12,443 nt of DNA from Acidovorax sp. GBBC 1281 (GCF_028473645.1 NZ_CP097270.1:1-12443), one strand, 5' to 3'; shown: positions 5,512-12,108, numbered from the stretch's first letter. A program made the numbers and translations. The notes: a model not told the origin generated them from the letters alone.

Positions 5512-6171
5512 ATGACGACAAAGAGAAAACCGGCCAGCCAGGCCGCGCCGGTCAAGGTGGCCCGCATCTACATGCGGGTCAGCACCGATGCGCAGGACTT
5601 GGCCCGGCAAGAGGCTATCGTCACATCGGCCAGGGCGGCGGGCTTCTACGTCGCCGGCATCTATCGGGAAAAGGCTTCGGGCGCTCGCGCGGATCGGGTC
5701 GAGCTGCTGCGCATGATTGGCGATCTGCAACCGGGCGAAGCCGTCGTTGCGGAGAAAATCGACCGCATCAGCCGCTTGCCCCTGGAAGACGCCGAAAAGT
5801 TGGTGGCCTCGATCCGCGCCAAGGGCGCGCGTCTGGCGGTGCCCGGCATCATCGACCTGGGCGAACTGGCGGCCGGCGCGCAGGGCGTGGCCCGCATCGT
5901 CCTTGAGTCGGTGCAAGACATGCTCTTGAAGCTGGCCTTGCAAATGGCGCATGACGATTACGAAGACCGGCGCGAACGCCAGCGGCAGGGCATCCAACTG
6001 GCGAAGGCTGAGGGCCGCTACTCCGGCCGCCCGCCCGACACGGCCATACACGAACGCATCGCGGCACTGCGAGCGGGCGGGAACAGCATTGCGGAAACCG
6101 CGAAGCTGGCGGGGTGCAGCGTTAGCCAGGTCAAACGAGTGACAGCCTTAAACCGTCACTCTGACGAATAA
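5512..6171 (+). CDS. Serine resolvase (plasmid multimer resolution)
   Basis: 219 aa. The N-terminal catalytic domain starts ARIYMRVSTDAQDLARQ, with the catalytic serine at residue 24; VVAEKIDRISRLPLEDAEKLV carries the conserved D-R-x-S-R motif. The long E-helix segment follows (QMAHDDYEDRRERQRQGIQLAKAEGRYSGR), then a C-terminal helix-turn-helix (IAALRAGGNSIAETAKLAGCSVSQVKRV). This is the size and order of Tn3/ParA-res type resolvases rather than large serine integrases. AAGG at 5501-5504 is the ribosome binding site. The likely task is resolving plasmid dimers at the upstream res-like site; no transposase is present, so it is probably a plasmid stability function. It converges on the ParA-like gene with a 5-bp gap, and a GAGTGAC/GTCACTC hairpin lies in its last codons. 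Confidence 0.92.
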   Translation: MTTKRKPASQAAPVKVARIYMRVSTDAQDLARQEAIVTSARAAGFYVAGIYREKASGARADRVELLRMIGDLQPGEAVVAEKIDRISRLPLEDAEKLVASIRAKGARLAVPGIIDLGELAAGAQGVARIVLESVQDMLLKLALQMAHDDYEDRRERQRQGIQLAKAEGRYSGRPPDTAIHERIAALRAGGNSIAETAKLAGCSVSQVKRVTALNRHSDE

Positions 6172-6176
6172 AGTCA

Positions 6177-7235
6177 TTACTCAATGGCGCTAACAACGTC
6201 TCGGATATTCGGAGCCTGCTTATCTAGCTGGGACTGATTCACTACAACGTTCTTCCCGAGAACCAACTTAGTGCCGGAAGTCATCCGGCATATTGGTGTT
6301 CCCAAGGTGCTGGAAACAACAGATGCCGTATTGGCATCGCCAACTTCTTTCTGAAACATTGCTTTAAATGTTTTCTTGCTGGTTGGCAGTGGTGAACCTG
6401 CTGGATGGATACTAAACTCGTTCGGATTTGCGCGCCAAACATCATAGATTTCGTCGCCAATTTCTCCGACAACAGTTTTGAACGCTGCGGCGGATGAGTA
6501 ATAGCTTTGCGTCAGTCGGTTACCTACATACATGTAGATTTTAGGCCGATTCATCTGATGCCTCAGAGTCCCCAAGAAGAACTCAGACTGCGCCTGGCCA
6601 GGTTGCCGGCTAACCCCATAAGCGAGGGCCAAAACAGAACGAACAGCGCGCTTTGATGAGCCATCCGCTGAAAACGGAATAATCAGCCTGTCCGAAGCCG
6701 ACAGCGCGAGTTCTGTATAAATGGAGAAGCTGGGATTGCAGTCAACGAACACGGTATATTCATGATCGGCCCATGCATCAGCAACATCAGCGATCAGGTC
6801 ACGAATCCACATATGGACAAGACGCCATGCATCATCTGGCCCGCGCTCTGTCGCTGCACGAACCCTTGATGATTGCAATTCTAGCTGTTCATCGCCCGCA
6901 ATCAGATAAAGATTATTTGGCAATGCCGGATTGGTTCCAGCAAGCTGCGTCACATACCGGCTCCCAGTTCTTGGATTCTGATATGGGCTTACGATACGAT
7001 CATCAATATATCCGGCGATTGATGTTCTCGGAACTGTGCCATGCAAGGCAGTAAGTGCATTTTCACCATTGATCATTCCACCAAGCAGCATTGACGATGA
7101 ATTTGCCTGCGGGCAAAGATCAATAACAAGAACTCTCTTGTTTTGGTTTTGCTGCGCATATTCAGATGCGACTTGGAAAGTTAAATAACTTTTTCCTACG
7201 CCACCTTTGTTATTCCATATTGCATAAATTGCCAT
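6177..7235 (-). CDS. Lone ParA/MinD-like P-loop ATPase (second ParA-like protein)
   Basis: 352 aa from the ATG at 7235, with AGGTGG 5 nt upstream. The N-terminus IYAIWNNKGGVGKSY carries the deviant Walker A with the signature lysine of ParA/MinD ATPases; VLVIDLCPQANSS is the D-x-x-P-Q-x-N motif, and TVFVDCNPSFSIYTELALSASDRLIIPFSAD is the Walker B strand and following helix. A ~130-residue C-terminal extension (from about MNRPKIYMYVGNRL) goes beyond small ParAs. The coding DNA is clearly AT-richer than its neighbours, so it was probably gained by transfer. No ParB partner and no centromere lie beside it. Candidate roles: host-interaction or defence-like ATPase, or a remnant of another partition system; I cannot choose. 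Confidence 0.85.
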   Translation of the reverse strand: MAIYAIWNNKGGVGKSYLTFQVASEYAQQNQNKRVLVIDLCPQANSSSMLLGGMINGENALTALHGTVPRTSIAGYIDDRIVSPYQNPRTGSRYVTQLAGTNPALPNNLYLIAGDEQLELQSSRVRAATERGPDDAWRLVHMWIRDLIADVADAWADHEYTVFVDCNPSFSIYTELALSASDRLIIPFSADGSSKRAVRSVLALAYGVSRQPGQAQSEFFLGTLRHQMNRPKIYMYVGNRLTQSYYSSAAAFKTVVGEIGDEIYDVWRANPNEFSIHPAGSPLPTSKKTFKAMFQKEVGDANTASVVSSTLGTPICRMTSGTKLVLGKNVVVNQSQLDKQAPNIRDVVSAIE

Positions 7236-7261
7236 TTGATCCACCTTTTAGATTGTTGACT

Positions 7262-7276
7262 GATCGTAGAACGATC
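7262..7276. promoter_or_regulatory. Dyad upstream of the lone ParA-like gene
   Basis: GATCGT-AGA-ACGATC, perfect 6-bp arms, about 27 bp before the ATG on the minus strand, in an AT-rich leader. It is a probable operator; no promoter hexamers are clear enough to assign. Confidence 0.4.
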
Positions 7277-7367
7277 CGATTTTTTAGTGTTAAGGTATTT
7301 TCACCCCAACGAATTTTTCGTCTGCCGCAGCTCGCCACGCTGTGAGCCTGAAACCAGCAAGACAGAT

Positions 7368-7559
7368 TCAGCGCGCCGGCTTCACGAAGTCGGCAAGGTC
7401 GATTTCACCGGCAACAAACCTGGCGGCCCGCTGCTCTTCGGCCTCAGAGGGCTTGAACCCTTCAAGGCCCACGGATGCGCGGGCGTAGTTCACTGCCTCC
7501 TGACGCTTGCGGCGTTCGTCATCAGTGATGGGCGCAGCCGTCGTGGTGTATTTACTCAT
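7368..7559 (-). CDS. VbhA-type antitoxin, no Fic toxin present
   Basis: 63 aa. NYARASVGLEGFKPSEAEEQ holds the Fic-inhibitory motif (S/T)-x-x-x-E-(G/N) at Ser29-Glu33-Gly34, and the rest (AARFVAGEIDLADFVK) matches the VbhA family, as in Bartonella VbhA, MLSEEEIEYRRRDARNALA and onward. In VbhA the glutamate blocks ATP binding by the VbhT Fic enzyme (AMP transferase). Here the gene ends the parA operon, 16 nt after the RHH gene, but no Fic ORF (H-P-F-x-x-G-N-G) follows; the AT-rich ATPase gene takes its place. So it is an orphan: perhaps protection against a Fic toxin from another plasmid, or what is left after loss of the toxin. Confidence 0.75.
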   Translation of the reverse strand: MSKYTTTAAPITDDERRKRQEAVNYARASVGLEGFKPSEAEEQRAARFVAGEIDLADFVKPAR

Positions 7560-7575
7560 TTAAGTAACCACTCCT

Positions 7576-7794
7576 TTACTCTGGAAGCTGCGCAACATAG
7601 TCGCTCAACACCTCTTTGATGCTCTTGCCCTGCTTCGTGGCATACAACTTCAATTTGATGTGCTGGTCGCGGTCTAGATCGAAGTTCACGCGAACGGTGG
7701 CGGCCTTGTCGACAAGGCTGGCAAGGGTTGCGGCTTTGTTGCTCTTGGCGCTCGGGCGGCCGGCGCTCAAAGCGCCCTTGGTGGTGGTGTTCAT
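7576..7794 (-). CDS. Ribbon-helix-helix partner of ParA (CopG/ParG-like centromere protein)
   Basis: 72 aa. A flexible basic N-terminus (TTTKGALSAGRPSAKSNKA) is followed by a C-terminal RHH fold: strand TVRVNFDL, then helices DRDQHIKLKLYATKQG and SIKEVLSDYVAQL. This is the layout of ParG/omega-like partition proteins, in which the tail stimulates ParA ATPase and the RHH binds the centromere and represses the operon. It lies 20 nt after parA with GAGGA upstream. Its likely sites are the TGAGT repeats upstream of parA. Confidence 0.85.
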   Translation of the reverse strand: MNTTTKGALSAGRPSAKSNKAATLASLVDKAATVRVNFDLDRDQHIKLKLYATKQGKSIKEVLSDYVAQLPE

Positions 7795-7814
7795 TCGCTT
7801 ATTTCCTCATTTAC

Positions 7815-8444
7815 TCAAACGAGTTTTTGCTTAATTTCGTTCATCAGGGCGCGGATTTCGCCGGAACCGTCGCCGTCTGGCTCGGCGTCAAGAATGGTTG
7901 TTCCTGCTGCTGCCGTGCCGGGGTAGCTCACGCGCTGCGTGATGCGGGATTCCAGAACGGGCAGGCCATAGCCGGCCAAAGCCTCGGTGATTTCCGCGCC
8001 TATGCGGGTGCCCTTGATCGCACGCGACACAACAAACGCCGCCTTTAGCTTCCCGTCCGTGACTTCGATGCGTTGTTTCACCAACTCGACAAGATCGGCC
8101 GTCGCCCAAATGTCGTAAGGGCTGGGCTGCACGGGTATCAGGATGAACGAGGCGGCCTTGATCGCGGAAACGGCAAGGTCTGCCGCCTGCGGTGCGCCGT
8201 CAATCACCACAAAGTCTTTATGGCCGATGGCCTTTAGGTCGCGGTCAATGGTGGGGCGGTCGATGCCGACAACCGTAACCGGGTTGTCGTCTTGCACTGC
8301 GGCCCAATCGCGGGCGCTGCCCTGCGGGTCTGAATCGACAAGCAACACGCTGGCACCGTCCAGTTGCAGGGCACGGGCTAGGTGGGTGGCGATAGTCGTT
8401 TTTCCTGACCCGCCTTTCTGGTTCAACACGGCGATAACCTGCAT
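7815..8444 (-). CDS. parA: Partition ATPase ParA (pVS1 StaA type)
   Basis: 209 aa from the ATG at 8444, which has AGGAGG 4 nt upstream; an ATG at 8477 would add 11 residues lacking in relatives. QKGGSGKTT (residues 9-17) is the deviant Walker A with Lys10 and Lys15; [12 protein letters not shown] (36-47) and FVVIDGAP (Asp82) are the A' and B motifs. It is a small, HTH-less class Ib ParA. The sequence is very close to my memory of pVS1 StaA ([57 protein letters not shown]). It drives active segregation together with the RHH partner and the upstream centromere. First gene of the operon parA-RHH-vbhA. Confidence 0.95.
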   Translation of the reverse strand: MQVIAVLNQKGGSGKTTIATHLARALQLDGASVLLVDSDPQGSARDWAAVQDDNPVTVVGIDRPTIDRDLKAIGHKDFVVIDGAPQAADLAVSAIKAASFILIPVQPSPYDIWATADLVELVKQRIEVTDGKLKAAFVVSRAIKGTRIGAEITEALAGYGLPVLESRITQRVSYPGTAAAGTTILDAEPDGDGSGEIRALMNEIKQKLV

Positions 8445-8475
8445 GGGGCCTCCTGGGTGAATGAAATTAACGTGC

Positions 8476-8497
8476 ATTTACTCATTTGAGTATAACA
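8476..8497 (-). promoter_or_regulatory. parA promoter (extended -10) over a TACTCA/TGAGTA operator
   Basis: On the minus strand TGT-TATACT (8497-8489) is an extended -10 hexamer; the -35 is poor. The dyad TACTCA-TT-TGAGTA (8479-8492) covers it. A 10-bp inverted repeat TTAACGTGCA (8467-8476) and TGCACGTTAA (8504-8513) surrounds the whole, so a second protein or a larger complex may bind. Confidence 0.6.
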
Positions 8498-8700
8498 AGG
8501 ATTTGCACGTTAAGTAAGAACTCTTTTACTCATTCGCTCATTTCCAGCAACGTCCGGCAGGGCAGGGCGGCTAGCGCCCTTGGCCGTGGTCTGGCTTCTG
8601 TGCGTTCGCGCTGCTATCAGGCCATGCTCGAAGTTGAACCGGCGCATTTGAGTTAATGAGTAAAAACCCTTAACTTCATCTACTCATTGGCTGCAATGAG

Positions 8701-8722
8701 TGCTATACTCAAATGAGTAAAT
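8701..8722 (+). promoter_or_regulatory. Rightward promoter with the same operator as parA
   Basis: TGC-TATACT (8701-8709) is an extended -10 on the plus strand, overlapped by TACTCA-AA-TGAGTA (8706-8719). The 19 nt TATACTCAAATGAGTAAAT (8704-8722) are identical, in inverted orientation, to 8494-8476. It faces the 9032-10806 gene group. Confidence 0.5.
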
Positions 8723-8799
8723 AAGTGGTGACAGGCTGGCGTCCCGCCTTGGTGCGCCTGTCGCCATCGACGTAACCGCGCCAAGATGGGAAAATCGGG

Positions 8800-8826
8800 T
8801 ATGCCAAAACATTGGGTTTTGGCATA
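8800..8826. promoter_or_regulatory. 27-bp inverted repeat in the leader of the secretion remnant
   Basis: TATGCCAAAAC and GTTTTGGCATA, perfect 11-bp arms around ATTGG. No T-run follows, so an operator or an RNA hairpin controlling the downstream genes is more likely than a terminator. No gene is convincing in 8723-9031. Confidence 0.5.
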
Positions 8827-9031
8827 AATGAACAACAGTTTTGGGCATCGCCCATCTACTCGACAGGCTCCGTGCTGCGCCCTGTCTGCTTTGCCGAAAG
8901 ACGGCCTGCCACGCGGTAAGCGCGTTGTAAAAGCCCGCAAGGGTGCGCTCCCGGATGGGGAGCAAGACCGCCGCCGATGGCTGCGGAATGGCTGCAAGCC
9001 CGATGCCCTCCTTTCAACAGGAGTGGCAATC

Positions 9032-9463
9032 ATGATTACCTACCTTCACGTTCCGCTGATTGGCGTTTCAGCGGCTTTCCTGCTTTTGATCTGGCGGTCT
9101 TGGGCCGGCCTTGAACGACTCGGGCTAACCCAGGAGTTGAACCGTAAAGCGCCGGGCCTGCTCAAAAAAGAAACCATTGCCGTCGCTTTTTTATCGGCTC
9201 CCGTCCTCATTGCGGCAGCTGACTGGTTCGACCTCGTGATGGTTGGCCAGGATGCCCCGATCAGTTCGTGGATTGCCGTTCTCTGCTCGGTGGCCTCCCT
9301 CGGCGCTGCCCTTTTCATGCTCCGCGATTCGGCTGAAATCCTCGCGGGTGATTGGGCCGTAACGCGGGAAAGTGCTCTGCGCGCGGTCGCGGCGCAGCAG
9401 CATGAACCAGGTCAATTCACCGGCCGCACCATCGAAGCCGAAGCGCGCGAGGTGCGGAAATGA
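9032..9463 (+). CDS. Small inner-membrane protein of the secretion-locus remnant
   Basis: 143 aa from the ATG at 9032, which has AGGAG 8 nt upstream; longer upstream readings are Arg-rich and lack a ribosome binding site. Three hydrophobic segments: about residues 5-22 (VPLIGVSAAFLLLIW), 50-66 (IAVAFLSAPVLIAAADW) and 83-101 (WIAVLCSVASLGAALFML), then a charged cytoplasmic-like tail (RESALRAVAAQQHEPGQF). I do not recognise the family. Its stop overlaps the eexN start (ATGA), so the two are coupled, and it is the first gene of the group leading to virB6; a role in the transfer channel or in entry exclusion is inferred from that. Confidence 0.75.
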   Translation: MITYLHVPLIGVSAAFLLLIWRSWAGLERLGLTQELNRKAPGLLKKETIAVAFLSAPVLIAAADWFDLVMVGQDAPISSWIAVLCSVASLGAALFMLRDSAEILAGDWAVTRESALRAVAAQQHEPGQFTGRTIEAEAREVRK

Positions 9464-9714
9464 AAAATCTCGCCCTCTCCCTGGTCGTCGTGGCCGTCCT
9501 AGCCGGCTGCGGCGAGAACACGCCCGTTCAAACAGCCGATTGGTACAAGGCCAACGCGAAAGAACGCCTCGAAATGCTCGCCAAGTGCAAAGCCAACCCT
9601 GGCGAACTGGCGGCTTCCCCGAACTGCGTCAATGCAAGGGCTGCGCAAAACCAGCTCGACCTTGGCAGCAAAAATTACGGCGTCGATGCGAAGCCGCCAA
9701 CCTTCAAAAAATAA
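9460..9714 (+). CDS. eexN: EexN-family lipoprotein (entry exclusion)
   Basis: 84 aa. The signal peptide MKNLALSLVVVAVLAGC ends in the lipobox LAGC, so Cys17 should be lipidated. The mature part (TADWYKANAKERLEMLAKCKANPGELAASPNCVNARAAQ) has the W/Y-Y-x-x-N...R...L-x-x-C and P-N-C-x-N-A pattern of EexN proteins, which lie beside virB6 in IncN/IncW-like and related transfer loci. These envelope lipoproteins keep related plasmids from entering the cell. Its place directly before virB6 is the standard one. Here it persists on a plasmid without a full secretion system, so exclusion or competition may be its remaining benefit. Confidence 0.9.
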   Translation: MKNLALSLVVVAVLAGCGENTPVQTADWYKANAKERLEMLAKCKANPGELAASPNCVNARAAQNQLDLGSKNYGVDAKPPTFKK

Positions 9715-9723
9715 GGGGCGATC

Positions 9724-10806
9724 ATGTCTGACTTAACACTATTCCAGTTCATCGGCGAAACCGTCACCAACGCCACGGCGGCCTTTGTCGAACCGGCTGC
9801 AACAAGCCTCATGTTCGGCCTTCAAATGCTCGCCCTTACAGGGGTGTCGCTCTACATCACGATGACGGGCTATGCCATCAGTACCGGCTCGGTAGAAGCA
9901 CCTTTCCCGACGTTTTTAAAGCAATGCGTGAAGATCATCATCATTGCCTTCTTCGCCTTGACCGCCGATGGCTACAACAATCAGGTTGTGGCCGCGCTCA
10001 ATGGCTTGGAAACCGGGCTTTCCTCCCTGCTCAATGCAAACTCGGCTTCGCCTTCCAGCTCGATCTATCAAACCTTGGATGCAATGTTGAACAAGGGTCT
10101 TGATCTGGCCTCGCTGTGCTTGCAGCGGGCCAGTGATGCAGGATGGGACATAGGTGCGGCGTTGAGTTGGTGGGGGTCTGCGCTATCCATTGCCGTGGGC
10201 ACGCTGGTTTTCGCCCTGATTGGAGGCGTAAATATCATCATTGCCAAGTTCTCCTTGGCGATCATGTTTGCCCTGGGGCCGCTGTTCATCCTGTGCCTGA
10301 TGTTTCCGGTCACGGCCAAGTTCTTTGATAGCTGGTTCGGCCAAGTCTTGAACTACATTTTTTCGGTCGTCATCCTGTCGCTAGTCATGTCCTTCGGTGT
10401 CGTCGCCTTCGATGCCTTCGTGGGCGCGGTTGATCTGGATATAGAAGGCAGCAACGCACAAAACCCGTTCCTGATCGCGTTTCAGATTCTCGGCCTGACG
10501 GTGGCCTTGGGCTGGATTGCCATGCAGGCCAAAGGAATGGCCTCGGGGCTGGCCGGCGGTGTCTCCCTCCAAGCCATGTCCCTACGCCAGATCGTGGCCC
10601 CGGCCGCATCGGCCATGCGCCCGATCAACCCTCTTGCGCAATCGACACGCCTTGACCCCAGGACGGGCCACCAGACCAGCGCAAGCCGCGCGGAACACTT
10701 CATGATGGGCCGCACTGGCTGGAATCCGGCTTATCGTCAGGCGGTGAAAGAACGCGTATCGCAGGGCTGGCAAAAGGCCGATGGCGGCGACGTGAAAAAG
10801 GGGTGA
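9724..10806 (+). CDS. virB6: VirB6/TrbL-family inner-membrane protein of a type IV secretion system
   Basis: 360 aa, 9 nt after eexN with AAGGGGC before the ATG. Hydrophobic segments at about residues 30-52, 65-82, 150-172, 174-196, 208-232 and 249-268 give the five to six spans usual for VirB6. The block IIAKFSLAIMFALGPLFILCLMFPVTAKFFDSWFGQVLNY is the conserved VirB6 core. The C-terminus is a hydrophilic tail (QSTRLDPRTGHQTSASRAEHF). VirB6 forms part of the inner-membrane channel for DNA. The gene looks intact, yet no VirB4, VirB8-VirB11 or VirD4 gene is present, so it cannot work in a channel by itself; with EexN it is a leftover, or a component that interferes with or joins a resident system. 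Confidence 0.93.
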   Translation: MSDLTLFQFIGETVTNATAAFVEPAATSLMFGLQMLALTGVSLYITMTGYAISTGSVEAPFPTFLKQCVKIIIIAFFALTADGYNNQVVAALNGLETGLSSLLNANSASPSSSIYQTLDAMLNKGLDLASLCLQRASDAGWDIGAALSWWGSALSIAVGTLVFALIGGVNIIIAKFSLAIMFALGPLFILCLMFPVTAKFFDSWFGQVLNYIFSVVILSLVMSFGVVAFDAFVGAVDLDIEGSNAQNPFLIAFQILGLTVALGWIAMQAKGMASGLAGGVSLQAMSLRQIVAPAASAMRPINPLAQSTRLDPRTGHQTSASRAEHFMMGRTGWNPAYRQAVKERVSQGWQKADGGDVKKG

Positions 10807-10812
10807 TGCGCC

Positions 10813-10947
10813 ATGTTCAAACAGGCAGAGCATGAAGCCGGGGCCGGGGCTTTCGTGCTGCGCATCGAGCCTCGTCCCGAGTCTCGCCCCATCCGGGCAT
10901 CAATCCCTTTCGTCATGCCGTACCGGCAGCGCTGCGCGTCATGCTGA
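10813..10947 (+). pseudogene. Truncated ORF after virB6, 44 codons
   Basis: ATG at 10813, 6 nt after the virB6 stop and with AAGGGG at a workable distance, reads MFKQAEHEAGAGAFVLRIEP and stops at 10945-10947, just where repeat copy R3 begins. A gene of the transfer locus would be expected here (often virB7 or virB8); the reading turns low-complexity and ends early. Probably the 5' stub of a transfer gene cut at the recombination boundary with the origin region. The original gene cannot be identified. Confidence 0.4.
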
Positions 10948-10989
10948 TGGCGACACCGCGGCGACCTGGCCAGCGTGCCGGCGTCACCA
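10948..10989 (+). repeat. 41-bp repeat element, copy R3
   Basis: TGGCGACACCGCGGCGACCTGG then GCGTCACC. Same ends and centre as R1 and R2. It marks the border between the secretion remnant and the origin. Confidence 0.5.
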
Positions 10990-10997
10990 TACCTTGC

Positions 10998-11290
10998 GGT
11001 GTGTAATAGACGGAGCCTTGGCGACAGAACGGCCACCAGGTCGGCGCGGTTTGTCGCCAAAGGTGTGTAATCGACGGCGGCGGCCCGGTTCCAGCTCTCA
11101 GCCTGTGGATAGCCCGTCGATTACACACCGGCTCCCGTCTATTACCCACCAGATACCGTCGATTACACACCCAAGCCCGTCTATTACCCACCGGGAACCA
11201 TTGCAAGTCATTGATTTATATATATTTTTTTAGCTTTTCCGGCTCTAAAACTCTTAAAACATATTTAAATCTTTAAAACTTTTGGGCCTG
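10998..11290. other. oriV: Origin of replication oriV (iterons, DnaA box, AT-rich segment)
   Basis: Four direct 16-bp iterons at 11114-11129, 11135-11150, 11156-11171 and 11177-11192, spaced exactly 21 bp apart (two helical turns) and alternating between CCGTCGATTACACACC and CCGTCTATTACCCACC. Two inverted copies lie at 10998-11013 and 11062-11077; a degenerate one (GTGTGTAACTCGACAG) at about 11290-11305. TGTGGATAG (11104-11112) is a DnaA box with one mismatch. Next comes an AT-rich stretch (11207-11280) with three TAAAAC repeats, suited to strand opening. RepA of the pVS1 type should bind the iterons. The origin is about 3.7 kb from repA by the shorter way. Confidence 0.9.
11018..11061 (-). 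repeat. 41-bp repeat element, copy R4 (inverted)
   Basis: Read on the minus strand it begins TTTGGCGACAAACCGCGCCG, then ACCTGG. Its two ends are perfect inverted repeats (TTGGCGACA and TGTCGCCAA). It lies between the two inverted iterons and is the most diverged copy. Confidence 0.4.
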
Positions 11291-11330
11291 TGTGTAACTC
11301 GACAGTCAGCGCAAAACGAAACGCCGTTAG

Positions 11331-11744
11331 CGGCCTGCGGCCGGGGCACCCCTTCGGGGTTCCCCCAACCTTCGGTCGGCTCCCCCTCCCGATAAATGGA
11401 TGGCCTGCGGCCATGACTCTTTGTTGAGGCGCGGCTTGCCGCGCAGGGTGGCACCACCACCACGACCAAGAACCGGCACCAGTGCAGCACCAAGGCCATG
11501 AAAACCAACAGCCAAGACAAGAAGGCAACACCGGCCGGCCTTTGGCCGGAAAGCAGAAAACGAAGGACGGCACTTGCCGCCCGTGGTTGATCGACGGCCG
11601 AGGTAAGGCATGGTCTAAGCGTCCCGACCGGCAAGCCGGCCGGCATGGCCGCAAGCGGCCACCCCTGCCGGGGCGCTAAGACCGGGACAAATCACGCCCG
11701 GCCGACAAGTCGGCCGCCCGCTCAGCCCGGCGCGTGTGCGCGCC
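11331..11744. repeat. Array of about ten short-loop hairpins beside oriV
   Basis: Perfect stems with 2-4 nt loops follow one another: 11331-11343, 11343-11365 (two-part), 11400-11414, 11429-11444 (GCGCGGC-TT-GCCGCGC), 11535-11549, 11628-11639, 11646-11661 (TGGCCGC-AA-GCGGCCA), 11662-11673, 11699-11716 (CGGCCGAC-AA-GTCGGCCG) and 11729-11744. No T-runs and no gene. Confidence 0.6.
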
Positions 11745-12108
11745 ATGCCGGAAAGGTTCGTGATGATCGAGAGGCCGCAAAAAACCGTCTATCAGGAAGA
11801 GGGCAGGCCAGCACCGTGCCAAAAACAAGCGGCAGGGGCAGCAGGAAGGCCGTAGGGAGGTTTTCAGGGACAAGGCAAGGGGCAGGCCGGGCGAGCCGGT
11901 CACGGCGTCCTAGCGCGCTGAATCTGTCTTGTTTTCAGGAAAAGCAAAGCGCTTCCAATAGAAAAGCCGTTTTCGTGCGACGAACCACTCCCCCCCGCCC
12001 CTCGCCAGCGAGGGGAGCGAGTCGCCCTCTGTCGTCAGGGGTGCAGGCGGCGGGGCGCTTCGCTTCCTTCGACTGCCCCCCAGACTGAAGGCTTGGGCCG
12101 TTCCAGTG
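11745..12108. other. Gene-free region between the hairpin array and the inverted repeat
   Basis: No gene, terminator or RNA recognised. A short ORF at 11763 (MIERPQKTVYQEEG..., 27 codons, GGAAAGG upstream) might be the stub of a lost gene. A half-iteron-like CCGTCTATCAGG lies at about 11787-11798. A hairpin of the type CCCCTCGC-CAG-CGAGGGG stands near 11997-12015. Confidence 0.4.

Larger units (their letters stand above)
8476..8722. promoter_or_regulatory. Probable centromere (parS/parC) with multiple TGAGT repeats
   Basis: At least seven copies of (T)ACTCA or its complement TGAGT(A): 8479-8492 (two, as a dyad), 8527-8532, 8649-8653, 8657-8662, 8681-8686, 8697-8701, 8706-8719 (two, as a dyad). 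RHH partition proteins bind such short repeated sites in the DNA before parA. A further ACTC-AAAC-GAGT lies at 7812-7823 at the end of parA. Confidence 0.6.

Noticed and set aside
6137..6161. GAGTGAC/GTCACTC hairpin as terminator of the resolvase gene
   Set aside because: It lies inside the coding sequence with an 11-nt loop and has no following T-run.
6121..6196. Integron attC-like site (GTTAGCC ... GCTAAC) at the end of the resolvase gene
   Set aside because: It lies within the coding end of the resolvase, arm pairing is poor, and there is no integrase or cassette structure.
7310..7367. Remnant of a Fic toxin downstream of vbhA (a short frame reading GELRQTKNSLG)
   Set aside because: The resemblance to Fic tails is only a few residues and no H-P-F-x-x-G-N-G motif is present; too short to call.
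8828..9031. N-terminal extension of the 9032 membrane protein
   Set aside because: Arg-rich and without a ribosome binding site at 8828, whereas ATG 9032 has AGGAG at 8 nt and begins the hydrophobic protein properly.
11114..11192. CRISPR-like array
   Set aside because: Units are 16 bp at 21-bp spacing with inverted copies, a DnaA box and an AT-rich tract beside them; these are iterons, and the spacers are only 5 bp.
11498..11593. Short ORF of about 30 codons starting MKTNSQDKKATPAG
   Set aside because: Only a weak AAGG upstream, passes through a hairpin stem and shows no recognisable domain; possibly a gene stub but not supportable.
11645..12088. 147-codon plus-strand open frame
   Set aside because: Low-complexity Arg/Ser/Pro composition, runs through the hairpin array, and has no ribosome binding site or known motif.
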